A DNA stretch of 64,000 nucleotides from NCBI RefSeq assembly GCF_900091725.1, contig NZ_FMBW01000076.1, positions 27,417-91,416 on the forward strand. Reading direction: 5' to 3'. Position 1 is the first letter of the stretch, and every line of letters starts with the position of its first letter. A program made the position numbers and the translations under genes. Origin of the DNA: Streptomyces sp. DvalAA-43 (GTDB lineage Bacteria > Actinomycetota > Actinomycetes > Streptomycetales > Streptomycetaceae). Positions 44,627 through 53,387 of the stretch are shown piece after piece. A model generated the notes under the pieces. It saw nothing but the letters and a program-made list of their open reading frames with translations. It was not told the origin of the DNA and ran no database searches.

Positions 44627-45340
44627 ATGCTCGACCCCGTCCCCGCCGCCCGGCCCGCCACCGGCCTCGCCGTGCGCTGCACGAGGGCGCTGCTCTCGCC
44701 CTGGTCCCGCTTCTCGCTGCTCGTGGCCGTGCTGCTGGGCGCCGCCGCGACGATGCTCCTCCTCGAACCCCAGCGGCTGCTCGCCACCGGCTGGCCCGCC
44801 CAGCTCGACGGCGGCGCCGTCGCGGTGACCCTCTTCGGTGTGGCGTACGGGGTCTGCACCGTGGCCTTCGTCCCCCGGCCGCTGCTCAATCTCGCCGCCG
44901 GTGCGCTCTTCGGTACGCAGGCCGGGCTGGCCGCCGCGCTGGCGGGGACGGTCCTCGGCGCGGGGATCTCGTTCGGTCTGGGCAGGGTGCTGGGGCAGGA
45001 CGCGCTGCGTACGTTGCTCCGCGGGCGGTGGCTCAAGGCCGCGGACGGCCAGTTGAGCAGGCACGGGTTCCGCTCGATGCTGGCGCTGCGGCTCTTCCCG
45101 GGTGTGCCGTTCGCGGCGGCCAACTACTGCGCGGCGGTGTCCCGCATGGGATATCCGCCGTTCCTGGTGGCCACCGGGATCGGCTCGATCCCCAACACGG
45201 CGGCGTATGTCGTGGCGGGCAGCGAGGCCTCGTCACCGACGTCTCCGGTGTTCCTGGCCGCGATGGGTTTCATCGTGCTCACGGGGATCGGCGCGGCCGT
45301 CGTCGCCTGGCGCAAGCGCCACCGGCTGGGCGCCGGGTGA
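44627..45340 (+). CDS. TVP38/TMEM64 family membrane protein
   Basis: 237 aa with five or six membrane segments. The family (VTT/SNARE-associated) core is FVPRPLLNLAAGALFGTQAGLAAALAGTVLGAGISFGLGR, followed by MLALRLFPGVPFAAANYCAAVSRMGYPPFLVATGIGSIPNTAAYV. Related to DedA proteins; members scramble or move lipids across membranes. Another DedA protein and uppP are also in this window. No partner gene is evident. Confidence 0.87.
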   Translation: MLDPVPAARPATGLAVRCTRALLSPWSRFSLLVAVLLGAAATMLLLEPQRLLATGWPAQLDGGAVAVTLFGVAYGVCTVAFVPRPLLNLAAGALFGTQAGLAAALAGTVLGAGISFGLGRVLGQDALRTLLRGRWLKAADGQLSRHGFRSMLALRLFPGVPFAAANYCAAVSRMGYPPFLVATGIGSIPNTAAYVVAGSEASSPTSPVFLAAMGFIVLTGIGAAVVAWRKRHRLGAG

Positions 45341-45543
45341 GCGGGGCCCCTGACGGCGAGCACGGGACGGGGGACGGCCGTGGCCCGCGCAACGCTGTTC
45401 ATCTGGGGGCGGTACCCTGCCCGCGACCGACCGAAGATCTCCGGGCCCGTCACGGCCCTGCCCTCCATTGACCGCAATGCGCACGCTGCCGACGGCCTCG
45501 CCGTCGGCCGATGCACGATCACCTCCGGGATGGCCAAAGCCCC

Positions 45544-46416
45544 ATGAGCTGGTTCGAATCGTTCGTCCTGGGCCTCGTTCAGGGACTGACCGAGTTCCTG
45601 CCGATTTCCTCCAGCGCACATCTGCGGCTCACCGCAGCGTTCGCCGGCTGGCACGACCCGGGTGCGGCGTTCACCGCCATCACCCAGATCGGCACGGAGG
45701 CGGCAGTCCTCATCTACTTCCGCAAGGACATCGTCCGGATCGTCTCGGCCTGGTTCCGTTCGCTGACCGACCGGTCGATGCGCGGCGACCACGACGCCCA
45801 GATGGGCTGGCTGGTCATCGTGGGCTCCATCCCCATCGGCGTGCTCGGTGTGACGTTCAAGGACCAGATCGAGGGCCCGTTCCGCGATCTGCGGCTGATC
45901 GCCACCACGCTGATCGTGATGGGCATCGTCCTGGGCTTCGCCGACCGTCTCGCCGCCCGTGACGAGGTGGGCGGGAAGCACCGGGCCGGCAAGGAGCGCA
46001 AGACGCTCAAGGAACTCGGGGTGAAGGACGGCCTGATCTTCGGTTTCTGCCAGGCGATGGCCCTGGTCCCGGGCGTCTCCCGCTCCGGAGCCACCATCAG
46101 TGGTGGTCTGCTGATGGGTTACACCCGCGAGGCCGCGGCCCGGTACTCCTTCCTGCTCGCGGTCCCGGCGGTGCTCGCCTCGGGGGTCTTCGAGTTGAAG
46201 GACGCGGGCGAGGGGCATGTGGCGTGGGGGCCGACGATCTTCGCGACCGTCATCGCGTTCGGTGTGGGATATGCCGTTATCGCATGGTTCATGAAGTTCA
46301 TCACCACCAAGAGCTTCATGCCGTTCGTCATCTACCGCGTGCTGCTCGGCATCCTGCTGTTCGCCCTGGTGGCGGCGGGTGTGCTGAGCCCGCACGCGGG
46401 CGAGTCCGCGGGCTAG
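45544..46416 (+). CDS. uppP: Undecaprenyl-diphosphatase
   Basis: 290 aa from ATG at 45544, with about eight membrane segments. Motifs of the BacA/UppP family: GLVQGLTEFLPISSSAHL (about 9-26) and VPGVSRSGATISGGLLMG near 175-192, with the essential Glu, Ser and Arg residues intact. It dephosphorylates undecaprenyl diphosphate to recycle the lipid carrier for peptidoglycan and gives some bacitracin resistance. Upstream residues in the same frame are not family-like, so the shorter start is used. A bidirectional hairpin follows. Confidence 0.94.
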   Translation: MSWFESFVLGLVQGLTEFLPISSSAHLRLTAAFAGWHDPGAAFTAITQIGTEAAVLIYFRKDIVRIVSAWFRSLTDRSMRGDHDAQMGWLVIVGSIPIGVLGVTFKDQIEGPFRDLRLIATTLIVMGIVLGFADRLAARDEVGGKHRAGKERKTLKELGVKDGLIFGFCQAMALVPGVSRSGATISGGLLMGYTREAAARYSFLLAVPAVLASGVFELKDAGEGHVAWGPTIFATVIAFGVGYAVIAWFMKFITTKSFMPFVIYRVLLGILLFALVAAGVLSPHAGESAG

Positions 46417-46439
46417 ACAGGACGCGCTCGGCAGTGACG

Positions 46440-46472
46440 GGCCCTGCCTCCGCGGAGCGCCGAGGCAGGGCC
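46440..46472. terminator. Bidirectional terminator between uppP and the fasciclin gene
   Basis: GGCCCTGCCTC pairs perfectly with GAGGCAGGGCC (11 bp, 11-nt loop), between two convergent genes. Confidence 0.8.
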
Positions 46473-46516
46473 GTACACCTCCTACCGGCCGACCGGGGCC
46501 GGGAGAAGGACTGCCG

Positions 46517-47095
46517 CTAGGACGGAGGCATGAGGACCTCGTCGACGAGGTACACCGTCGCGTTGGCCGTCTTGATGTCGCCACAGACGATCTTCGCGGT
46601 GTCATTGACCTTGAACGACTCGCCCGACCCGGAGGTCTTGAGCGTGGAGCCCTCCAGCGTCTTGAAGCTGCCGTTGGGAAGCTCGCTGGGGGTGATGGCC
46701 TTGTCCACGACGTGGTAGGTCAGGACCTTCTTCAGCTGCGCCTTGTCCTTGAGGAGGTCGGCGAGCTGCATCTTGGAGACCTTGTCGAAGGCCGCGTTCG
46801 TGGGAGCGAAGACCGTGATGTGCTTCGCGTCGTTGAGCTTCGTGGTGAGCCCGGCATCCTTCAACGCGAGTGCCAGCTTGGTCAGTTTCGGGTTGTTGGC
46901 CGCCGCGCTCGCCACACGTTCCTTGGACATCTCGGTGGTGCTGCCCTTGCCGCTGTTGGGCAGCGAGGAACATCCGGTACCGAACGGACTCGGTGTGTCC
47001 GCGGACGCTTGTGGAGCGAAAGCGCCGAGCGAGAGCGGGAGGGCCACCACAGCGGCGATCGCCGCTGCGCTCGTGCGGATGCGATGTGAACTCAT
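46517..47095 (-). CDS. Secreted fasciclin (FAS1) domain protein
   Basis: 192 aa. Signal peptide at residues 1-32 (AAAIAAVVALPLSLGAFAPQASA cleaved before DTPS). One FAS1 domain at about 55-190: LTKLALALKDAGLTTKLNDAKHITVFAPTNAAF, then LLKDKAQLKKVLTYHVVDKAITPSEL. Two Cys residues (GTGCSS and KIVCGD) may pair. It resembles the MPT70/MPB83 group of actinobacterial adhesion-type proteins. No lipobox. The 271-bp gap upstream (47096-47365) shows no gene or clear repeat. Confidence 0.88.
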   Translation of the reverse strand: MSSHRIRTSAAAIAAVVALPLSLGAFAPQASADTPSPFGTGCSSLPNSGKGSTTEMSKERVASAAANNPKLTKLALALKDAGLTTKLNDAKHITVFAPTNAAFDKVSKMQLADLLKDKAQLKKVLTYHVVDKAITPSELPNGSFKTLEGSTLKTSGSGESFKVNDTAKIVCGDIKTANATVYLVDEVLMPPS

Positions 47096-47365
47096 ACTCG
47101 ATTCCTCTTCCCTCTAGGAGGAAGTCCGCGAGGTGTCGATGACCACCATCGCCGGACGAGAGGGTGACCGCTGCTGGCCGGGGTGTCGTCTGCACCGCGC
47201 CGGACGTGCCCAGTGGGCCACCGGAACAAGCCTAGACATCGCTCGGCGAGAAGCGCACCCGGAGGGAGAACGGGTAGTCGCACCACTCATCCACGACAGG
47301 CGGAACCGCTCGACCTGTGCTGGGGCAATCAGCCGAGCGGGCGGACCCCGGGGCGGGCCGCAGGG

Positions 47366-47620
47366 TCAGCGCCTCGCACGGCGGCGGAACAGGTATCCGC
47401 CCAGGACCAGACCGACGACCAGGGTCACGGCCAGTACCGCCCAGAGCGGCAGGGTGACGGTGGGAATCCACAGCCGGATGGCGATCGAGCCGGTGTTCGC
47501 GGCGATGAACCAGATCGCGAGCCCCGCCAGTACCAGGGCCCCGATGGTGCGGACGCGTACGTTCCGGCCTTTGACGGTCAGGGTCGGCGGGGCATGCGGT
47601 CCGGATGTCTTCTGTGCCAT
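47366..47620 (-). CDS. Small LapA-like (DUF1049) membrane protein
   Basis: 84 aa. Two membrane helices (about 23-43 and 52-74) separated by AANTGSIAIRLWIPTVTLPLW, where the N-T/S-G-x-I-x-I/L turn is the LapA domain signature, ending in a basic tail LFRRRARR. In Gram-negatives LapA helps LPS assembly; in actinomycetes its role is unknown. Confidence 0.75.
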   Translation of the reverse strand: MAQKTSGPHAPPTLTVKGRNVRVRTIGALVLAGLAIWFIAANTGSIAIRLWIPTVTLPLWAVLAVTLVVGLVLGGYLFRRRARR

Positions 47621-47732
47621 ACATCCAGTATCGAGCGGTTCAGGCGATCGGTCCTGATGAGGCGCGTGCGTTCACGCGCCGAAGTGCCGGGCCGTCGAGG
47701 AGGCCCGGCCGCCGCCCGCACACCCTGGCGGA

Positions 47733-48002
47733 TCAGGGTATGTCGCCCCGCCAGTCCCAGCGGTCGGGGTCGCCGTCGCGCGGCCCGTACTCCGCTCTGC
47801 CGCCCGGACCGAACCGCCCGATCTCCGTGGTCAGCGCCGCACCCTCGCGCAGCGGCCGGTCCGTCCAGCCCGTCACGTCGAGCAGCAGGCCGTCGAGCGG
47901 GCCGCCCACCAGCTCCCGGTAGCTGTGACCCGGCCGGGGCCCCGGGTCGGGATCGTCATGGTCGGCGCCGTACACGCGCCGCTGCCGCATCAGCTCGTCC
48001 AT
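47733..48002 (-). CDS. Small acidic hypothetical protein
   Basis: 89 aa from ATG. Rich in Asp, Arg, Gly and Pro (VYGADHDDPDPGPRPGH, RELVGGPLDGLLLDVTGWT, GDPDRWDWRGDIP). No membrane segment or known motif; the GGPLDGL segment looks like a conserved turn seen in small streptomycete proteins. Support is codon bias and clean boundaries only. Confidence 0.55.
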   Translation of the reverse strand: MDELMRQRRVYGADHDDPDPGPRPGHSYRELVGGPLDGLLLDVTGWTDRPLREGAALTTEIGRFGPGGRAEYGPRDGDPDRWDWRGDIP

Positions 48003-48055
48003 GGGGGCAGGATCGCACCCGGCACTGACAATCGGGGGGTGGTGGGCGACGGGCC

Positions 48056-48673
48056 TCACGGAGCGCAGCGGCGCGCCAGGTGCGCCTCGATGCCCGCGAC
48101 AGTCTCCGCGTTGTCCGTGAACAGGAGTCCCCGCATGCCGAATGCCTCCGCCGCGGCGATGTTCGCCTCGGCGTCGTCGACGAAGAGGCAGTCCCCGGGC
48201 CGGACGCCCAGCCGGGCGCACGTCACCTCGAAGGCAGCCGCCGCGGGCTTGCCGACCCCGATCTCGTGCGAGTACACGATGTCGTCCACCAGATCACCGA
48301 AGCCGTACAGCCTCTGCTCCCTCTCCCGGGCCCCGACGAAGCTGTTGCTCAGGATGCCGAGGCGGCAACGGGTCCGGAGGCTTCGCACGTAGGCGATCAG
48401 ATCCTCGTTGGGGCTGCCGAGGTACTCGTCCCACAGGTCGGCCATGAAGGCGTCCGTCCGCACCGCGTCCAGGCCCAGCACCGCCGCGACCCGGGTCCGG
48501 ACCTCGTCCTCGGTGATCCTTCCGACGCTCCCGGCCTCCCAGATGTCGTCCAGTCCCCGGTGCATGGATCCCGTCGGCAGGCCGAGCCGCCGCTCCCACT
48601 CCTCGTCCCATCCCGTCGCCGGGGTCACCTCCAGCACTCCGCCGATGTCGAGCACGACACAACGCGTTTCCAT
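48056..48673 (-). CDS. HAD-superfamily hydrolase
   Basis: 205 aa from ATG with a GGAGAGGGAGAG ribosome-binding site. Motif I VLDIGGVL (nucleophile Asp9; the usual second Asp is Gly, as in YihX-type members), motif II GILSNSF, motif III Lys in GVGKPAAAAFE, motif IV VDDAEANI. A small helical cap lies at about 20-90. Probably a sugar-phosphate or nucleotide phosphatase. Divergent from the universal stress protein gene. Confidence 0.87.
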   Translation of the reverse strand: METRCVVLDIGGVLEVTPATGWDEEWERRLGLPTGSMHRGLDDIWEAGSVGRITEDEVRTRVAAVLGLDAVRTDAFMADLWDEYLGSPNEDLIAYVRSLRTRCRLGILSNSFVGAREREQRLYGFGDLVDDIVYSHEIGVGKPAAAAFEVTCARLGVRPGDCLFVDDAEANIAAAEAFGMRGLLFTDNAETVAGIEAHLARRCAP

Positions 48674-48875
48674 CCGGGTCTCTCCCTCTCCTCGGAACCG
48701 GGTGCCGATGCTGGGGTCTGCCCCGGGGGGAAGGTCAAAGGGCCGGGGCAGAGGGGCCCTACGAGGCCGGCGGAATGCCCCGGATCTTCCGGGCAGATAG
48801 GGTCGAAAGTCCCTGCCGCACCGTGTCCGCTCCGACCAGCCTGGGACATGCACCGCCGGAATCTGGAGGGAAATC

Positions 48876-49739
48876 ATGACCAGCACCGATCATCCCGTGA
48901 TCGCCGCAGTCGACGGCTCGTCGCACAGCCTGGAGGCGCTCGACTGGGCCGCCCACGAAGCCGTACGCCGGGGGCTCGGGCTGACGATCGTGCACGCCCG
49001 GACGCCCGACCGCCGTGTCGCGCAGGACACGCAGCGGCGCGAGGCGGAGGAGCTGCTCGACCGGTCCGTACGGAGGGTGTCCGAGATCGCTCCGGAGCTG
49101 CGCCCGTCGACGCTGACGCCGCTGGACTTCGCTTCCGCGGCGCTCACCTCGCTCAGCCGCAACGCCTCGCTGGTGGTCGTCGGCTCGCGCGGTCTGGGCG
49201 GCTTCCGGTCCCTGTTGCTCGGCTCCAACAGCCTGGCGACCGCGTCGATGGCCGATTGCCCCGTCGTCGTGGTCCACAGCGGGCCGTCCGACGAGGACGC
49301 GGCAGAGCGGGCGGAGGCGCCCACCGACCTCGTCGCGGGGGTGGCCGCCGACGAGAGCAGCGAAGGGGTTCTGGAGTTCGCCTTCGAGACCGCCGCCGCA
49401 CGCCCCGGTGCGCGACTGCGGATCGTGCACGGCTGGACGATGTTCTCCTCGATCCTGTCCGGCGGCCCCGCCTTCGACCGGGACGCGGTCGCGGACTCGG
49501 CCGAACGGACCCTCGCGGAACTCACCGCCGGGTGGCGGGAGAAGTACCCGCAGGTCGACGTCGTCAGGGAGCCGGTCGGCGGCTCCGCCTCGCGCACCCT
49601 GGTCACGGCGTCGGCGACCGCCGCGCTGACCGTGATCGGGCGGCGCCGGGGCGGCGAGTCCCTCGGGCTCGGGCTCTCCCCCGTCGCCCAGACCACGCTC
49701 ACCCACGCGCTCGGCCCGGTCGCCGTGGTGCCCTGCTGA
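48876..49739 (+). CDS. Universal stress protein with two tandem UspA domains
   Basis: 287 aa. Domain 1 (about 5-140) starts PVIAAVDGSSHSLEALDWAAHEA and ends with the ATP-binding loop VVGSRGLGGFRSLLLGSNSL. Domain 2 (about 150-287) has GVAADESSEGVLEFAFETAA and a degenerate loop VIGRRRGGESLGLGLSPV. The G-2x-G-9x-G(S/T) ATP motif is clear in domain 1 and partly kept in domain 2. General stress or dormancy response; ligand binding is likely only in the first domain. Confidence 0.9.
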   Translation: MTSTDHPVIAAVDGSSHSLEALDWAAHEAVRRGLGLTIVHARTPDRRVAQDTQRREAEELLDRSVRRVSEIAPELRPSTLTPLDFASAALTSLSRNASLVVVGSRGLGGFRSLLLGSNSLATASMADCPVVVVHSGPSDEDAAERAEAPTDLVAGVAADESSEGVLEFAFETAAARPGARLRIVHGWTMFSSILSGGPAFDRDAVADSAERTLAELTAGWREKYPQVDVVREPVGGSASRTLVTASATAALTVIGRRRGGESLGLGLSPVAQTTLTHALGPVAVVPC

Positions 49740-49807
49740 CGACGGCGCCGCCCCGCCGTGCGTGCACGCCTCTTGGCCTGGCACACCGGCGGGCGGACAC
49801 TGACCCG

Positions 49808-50305
49808 ATGACACAGCGCGTGGATCTCGCGACCGTGATGGACCGGCTGTCCATCGACGCAGTGCTCACCGGCTACGCGAGGGCGGTGGACGACGGTGAA
49901 TGGACTGACTACCGGGCGCTGTTCACCGCCGACGGCCGGGCCGACTACCGCAGCGCCGGTGGTGTCGAGGGGCCGGCGCCCGAGGTCGCCCGGTGGCTGG
50001 CGGAGACGATGCTCCTCTTCCCCGTACGTCAGCACCTGATCGTCAACCGGCGGCTCGACATCGAGGACCTGGGCGGCTATCCGGGCGACCGGGCCGAAGC
50101 GCGGGCCGACTATCTGAACCCGATGCGGCTGGAGAGCGCCCCGGCCGGTACGAGCGGGGCGGAGCCACGGACCACCACGCCGAACTTCGTCTCCGGCGGC
50201 CGGTACGCGTTCACGCTGTCGCGTACGGACAGCGGATGGCGGATCCGTACCTTGACCGTCCATGAGAAGTGGCGCGGCACGGGGAACCTCTCCCCCGCGG
50301 GCTGA
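49808..50305 (+). CDS. SnoaL-like/NTF2-fold protein
   Basis: 165 aa. NTF2-like cone: LATVMDRLSIDAVLTGYARAVDDGEWTDYRALFTADGRADYRS at the start, the VRQHLIVNRRLDIED strand in the middle, and SGGRYAFTLSRTDSGWRIRTLTVHEKW at the end. Related to scytalone dehydratase and SnoaL hydratases or isomerases. The strand motif TGYARAVDDGEW matches the ring-hydroxylating/SnoaL_4 subgroup. Function unknown; not in a visible biosynthetic cluster. Confidence 0.82.
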   Translation: MTQRVDLATVMDRLSIDAVLTGYARAVDDGEWTDYRALFTADGRADYRSAGGVEGPAPEVARWLAETMLLFPVRQHLIVNRRLDIEDLGGYPGDRAEARADYLNPMRLESAPAGTSGAEPRTTTPNFVSGGRYAFTLSRTDSGWRIRTLTVHEKWRGTGNLSPAG

Positions 50306-50406
50306 TCCCGGTCCTCCGGTGCTTCCGCTCCCGCGCACCGGGGAAGAACTGCGGGACGGGAAAGCAGGGGGGAGACTGCTGAGCAGGCAGGACGAGGAGG
50401 CGCGGC

Positions 50407-52002
50407 ATGCGGATTCCGGCCGGTCGGAGCGGGCGGTGGGAGCGGATGCTACGGTCCGGCCGGTGGCGCGGCTGTCTCGCACTGCTCGCGGGGGCGCTGC
50501 CCGCACTCGCGTTTCCCGCGCCGTCCCTGTGGTGGCTCGCCGGTGTCGGCCTGGTTCCGTGGCTGCTCCTCCTGCGGTCCGCCGGCACGGGGCGCCGCGC
50601 GGCGCTGGAGGGCTGGCTCGGCGGCACCGGCTACATGCTCGCGGTGCATCACTGGCTGATGCCCAGCCTCCATGTCTTCATCGTGGTCCTGGCGGCGCTG
50701 CTCGGTCTGTTGTGGGCTCCCTGGGGGCTGCTGGTCTTCCGGACTCTGGGCGGGGCGGTCTCCGCCCCGGCCGCCGTCCGCGCGCTCGTCGTGGTGCCCT
50801 GTGGCTGGCTGATGATCGAACTGGCCCGCTCGTGGGAGGCGCTCGGCGGTCCCTGGGGGCTGCTCGGCGCCAGTCAGTGGCAGGTGGCTCCCGCGCTCCG
50901 GGTGGCGTCCGTGGGCGGTGTGTGGCTGGTCAGCCTCGTGGTGGTGGCGGTGAACACGGCGGTCGCCCTGCTGTTCGTGACCGCGGCCGCCCGCACGGTG
51001 GCCGCGGTGGGCCTCGTGGTGTGCGCGCTGGCCGTGGCGTCGACGGCGAGGTGGGCGCCGCAGCCCGAGGAGAAGGGCGTGGCGAGGATCGCCGTCGTCC
51101 AGCCGGGTGTGTTCGCGGGGGCCGACGGCGCCGGGCGCCGGCTCGCACTCAGTGAGCGGCTGACCGGCTCGCTGGCCGGGCGCGATCTCGATCTGGTGGT
51201 GTGGGGCGAGAGCAGTGTGGGGGTGGACCTCGCACGGCACCCGGACGTCACCGCCCGGATCGCCGCCCTCTCGCGCCGGGTGGGTGCGGATGTGCTGGTC
51301 AATGTGGACACCCGGCAGACCGACCGAGCGGGCCGGACGGGGATCTTCAAGTCGGCGGTGCTGGTGGGTCCGAACGGGCTGACCGGCGACCGGTACGACA
51401 AGATGCGGCTGGTGCCGTTCGGCGAGTACATCCCGGCCCGGTCGGTGCTGGGCTGGGCCACGTCCCTGGGCCGGGCGGCGGGCGAGGACCGGTTGCGGGG
51501 CACCCGGCAGGTGACGATGTCACTGCCCGGGGCCGATGGCGGGAAGGGGCTGCGCATCGGGCCGCTGATCTGCTTCGAGTCCGCGTTCCCCGACATGAGC
51601 CGTCGGCTCACGCGGGACGGTGCGCAGGTGCTGATCGACCAGTCGTCCACCTCGTCGTTCCAGCACAGTTGGGCACCCGAACAGCATGCCTCGCTGGGGG
51701 CACTGAGGGCCGCCGAGAACGGCCGCCCGGTGGTGCATGCCACCCTCACCGGCGTGAGCGCGGCGTACGGCCCGCGGGGCGCGCGGGTCGGCGCCCCACT
51801 CGGTACGGACACACGCGGGGCCGCCGTGTTCGAAGTGCCGCTGGCTACGGGCACCACGCTGTACGTGCGGCTGGGCGACTGGCCGCTCCCGGGGGCGGCG
51901 GCGGTGCTGGCCGCGTTCTGCGCCGTCGAGGCGGGCCGGTCGATCAGGCGGCGTGGCCGGGCCGGGGCGGCCGCCGGGCCGGTCGTCCGCCCGGGGCCGT
52001 GA
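50407..52002 (+). CDS. lnt: Apolipoprotein N-acyltransferase
   Basis: 531 aa. An N-terminal membrane part of about six helices (residues 20-215) is followed by a periplasmic nitrilase-like domain (about 225-470) with a full Glu-Lys-Cys triad: WGESS, DRYDKMRLVPFGEY and LICFESAF. A last membrane helix (about 495-515) anchors the C-terminus. It adds a third acyl chain to lipoproteins. S. coelicolor has two lnt-like genes; by neighbourhood this resembles the second one, from memory. Confidence 0.9.
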   Translation: MRIPAGRSGRWERMLRSGRWRGCLALLAGALPALAFPAPSLWWLAGVGLVPWLLLLRSAGTGRRAALEGWLGGTGYMLAVHHWLMPSLHVFIVVLAALLGLLWAPWGLLVFRTLGGAVSAPAAVRALVVVPCGWLMIELARSWEALGGPWGLLGASQWQVAPALRVASVGGVWLVSLVVVAVNTAVALLFVTAAARTVAAVGLVVCALAVASTARWAPQPEEKGVARIAVVQPGVFAGADGAGRRLALSERLTGSLAGRDLDLVVWGESSVGVDLARHPDVTARIAALSRRVGADVLVNVDTRQTDRAGRTGIFKSAVLVGPNGLTGDRYDKMRLVPFGEYIPARSVLGWATSLGRAAGEDRLRGTRQVTMSLPGADGGKGLRIGPLICFESAFPDMSRRLTRDGAQVLIDQSSTSSFQHSWAPEQHASLGALRAAENGRPVVHATLTGVSAAYGPRGARVGAPLGTDTRGAAVFEVPLATGTTLYVRLGDWPLPGAAAVLAAFCAVEAGRSIRRRGRAGAAAGPVVRPGP

Positions 52003-52029
52003 GGCGGGCTCGCGCGGACGCCCCGCCCG

Positions 52030-52374
52030 TCAGGGGCCGTTCACCGAGACGATGGTGCCCCGGGCGTCGACGGTGAGCGAGACCCGCTCGACCTTGTTGG
52101 TCACCGCCAGCACCAGCCACACACCACCCCAGAGGAAGCAGGTGAACACCATCAGGATGGCGTGCAGCACATGGTTCAACGGGTGTCCCCGGACCATGAC
52201 GGCCTGTGTCCCGGAGCGGGATTCCACCCGCCAGCCGCTCGCGATCCGCTGGTTGACCGCCCAGTCGAGGATCAGGGCGCGCTGCGTCTCGTCGGGCGGA
52301 CGCCCGTCGGCCGAGTAGTAGCCCGGCGGCGGCTGGAGCGCTCCCCAGCCCTTTGGCTCGTCGTGAGGTCTCAC
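52030..52374 (-). CDS. Hypothetical membrane protein
   Basis: 114 aa. An N-terminal soluble part (GWGALQPPPGYYSADGRPPDETQ), a middle strand region with IASGWRVESRSGTQAVMVRG, one or two membrane helices near residues 70-92 (ILMVFTCFLWGGVWLVLAV) and a short tail ERVSLTVDARGTIVSVNG. The SGTQAVMVRGHPLNHVLH...LWGGVW pattern recurs in small streptomycete membrane proteins. Function unknown. Convergent with lnt. Confidence 0.7.
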   Translation of the reverse strand: MRPHDEPKGWGALQPPPGYYSADGRPPDETQRALILDWAVNQRIASGWRVESRSGTQAVMVRGHPLNHVLHAILMVFTCFLWGGVWLVLAVTNKVERVSLTVDARGTIVSVNGP

Positions 52375-52474
52375 GAGGTCACCTCCACGGCCGGCGGTCC
52401 ATCACCCCAGCCTGCATCGGAGCGGGGCCCGACGCATCCGGAGGCCGACCGGCGGCCGCCCCGGGGCACGGCCC

Positions 52475-53374
52475 TCAGGCGCAGTCCAGCTCGCGCAGGA
52501 TGTGTTCGCAGAGTTCATGGGTCCGCAGGGCGTCTTCGGCGCTCAGCACCTTTCCGGCGCGTACGGCGTCCAGGAACGACAGCACGCTCTGTTCGATGCC
52601 GCGCTGACGGGCCACCGACACCCAGTCGCCGCGCCGCCGCAGGCTCGGCTGCCCCTTGTGGTCGATCACCTCGGCGAGATTGACGACTTCGCGCTTGGAG
52701 TCCTGGCCGGAGACCTCAAGGCGTTCCTCGGTCGAGCCGCTGAGCCGGTTCATCGTGCCGATGGCGGTGAACCCGTCACCGGACAGCTGCAGCACGACAT
52801 GGTGCATCAGGCCCTCGCGGATCCTGGCCCGCACGACGGTGTGCTCGACCGGACCCGGCGCCAGGAAGCGCAGGGTGTCGACGACGTGGATGAAGTCGTC
52901 GAGCACCAGGGTGCGCGGATCCTCCGGCATGCCCACGCGGTTCTTCTGCATGAGGATCAGCTCGCGCGGCTGCTCGGCGCACTGCGCGTAGCCGGGCGCG
53001 ACCCTGCGGTTGAAGCCGACGGCGAGACTCGCCCCGCGCTCCTGGGCGAGGGCCACCAGCCGCTGGGACTCGGCGAGTTCATAGGCCAGCGGCTTGTCGA
53101 CGTAGGTGGCGACGCCCGCCTCCAGCAGCCGGGTCACGATCTCCGGATGCACGGTCGTGGGGGCGTGGACGAAGGCGGCGTCCAGCCCCTGGGCGATCAG
53201 TGATCCGAGGTCGGTGTGGCAGTGCGCGGCCGGGATCCGGTGGGCCTCGGCGACCGCGGCCAGAGTGGCGGGGGTGCGGGTCTGCAGATGCAGTTCGACC
53301 CCGGGCAGGGTGGTCAGAACCGGCAGATATGCCTTCTGCGCGATGTCGCCGAGCCCGATGCAGCCGACCTTCAC
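52475..53374 (-). CDS. Gfo/Idh/MocA-family oxidoreductase
   Basis: 299 aa from GTG with GAGAGGAAG upstream. Rossmann NAD(P)-binding motif GCIGLGDIAQKAYLPVL near residues 5-21, the EKP-like motif YVDKPLAYEL near 90-99, and the C-terminal dehydrogenase domain with DDFIHVVDTLRFL. Oxidises or reduces sugars, inositols or their derivatives; substrate not predictable. It follows the FAD monooxygenase gene on the same strand with a gap of 13 nt, so co-transcription is likely. Confidence 0.87.
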   Translation of the reverse strand: MKVGCIGLGDIAQKAYLPVLTTLPGVELHLQTRTPATLAAVAEAHRIPAAHCHTDLGSLIAQGLDAAFVHAPTTVHPEIVTRLLEAGVATYVDKPLAYELAESQRLVALAQERGASLAVGFNRRVAPGYAQCAEQPRELILMQKNRVGMPEDPRTLVLDDFIHVVDTLRFLAPGPVEHTVVRARIREGLMHHVVLQLSGDGFTAIGTMNRLSGSTEERLEVSGQDSKREVVNLAEVIDHKGQPSLRRRGDWVSVARQRGIEQSVLSFLDAVRAGKVLSAEDALRTHELCEHILRELDCA

Positions 53375-53387
53375 AGGGGTCTTCCTC

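Noticed and set aside
44341..45471. Open frame across the tuf3/TVP38 gap and the TVP38 gene
   Set aside because: Ala/Arg/Gly-rich reading in a different frame over a real membrane-protein gene; no family features.
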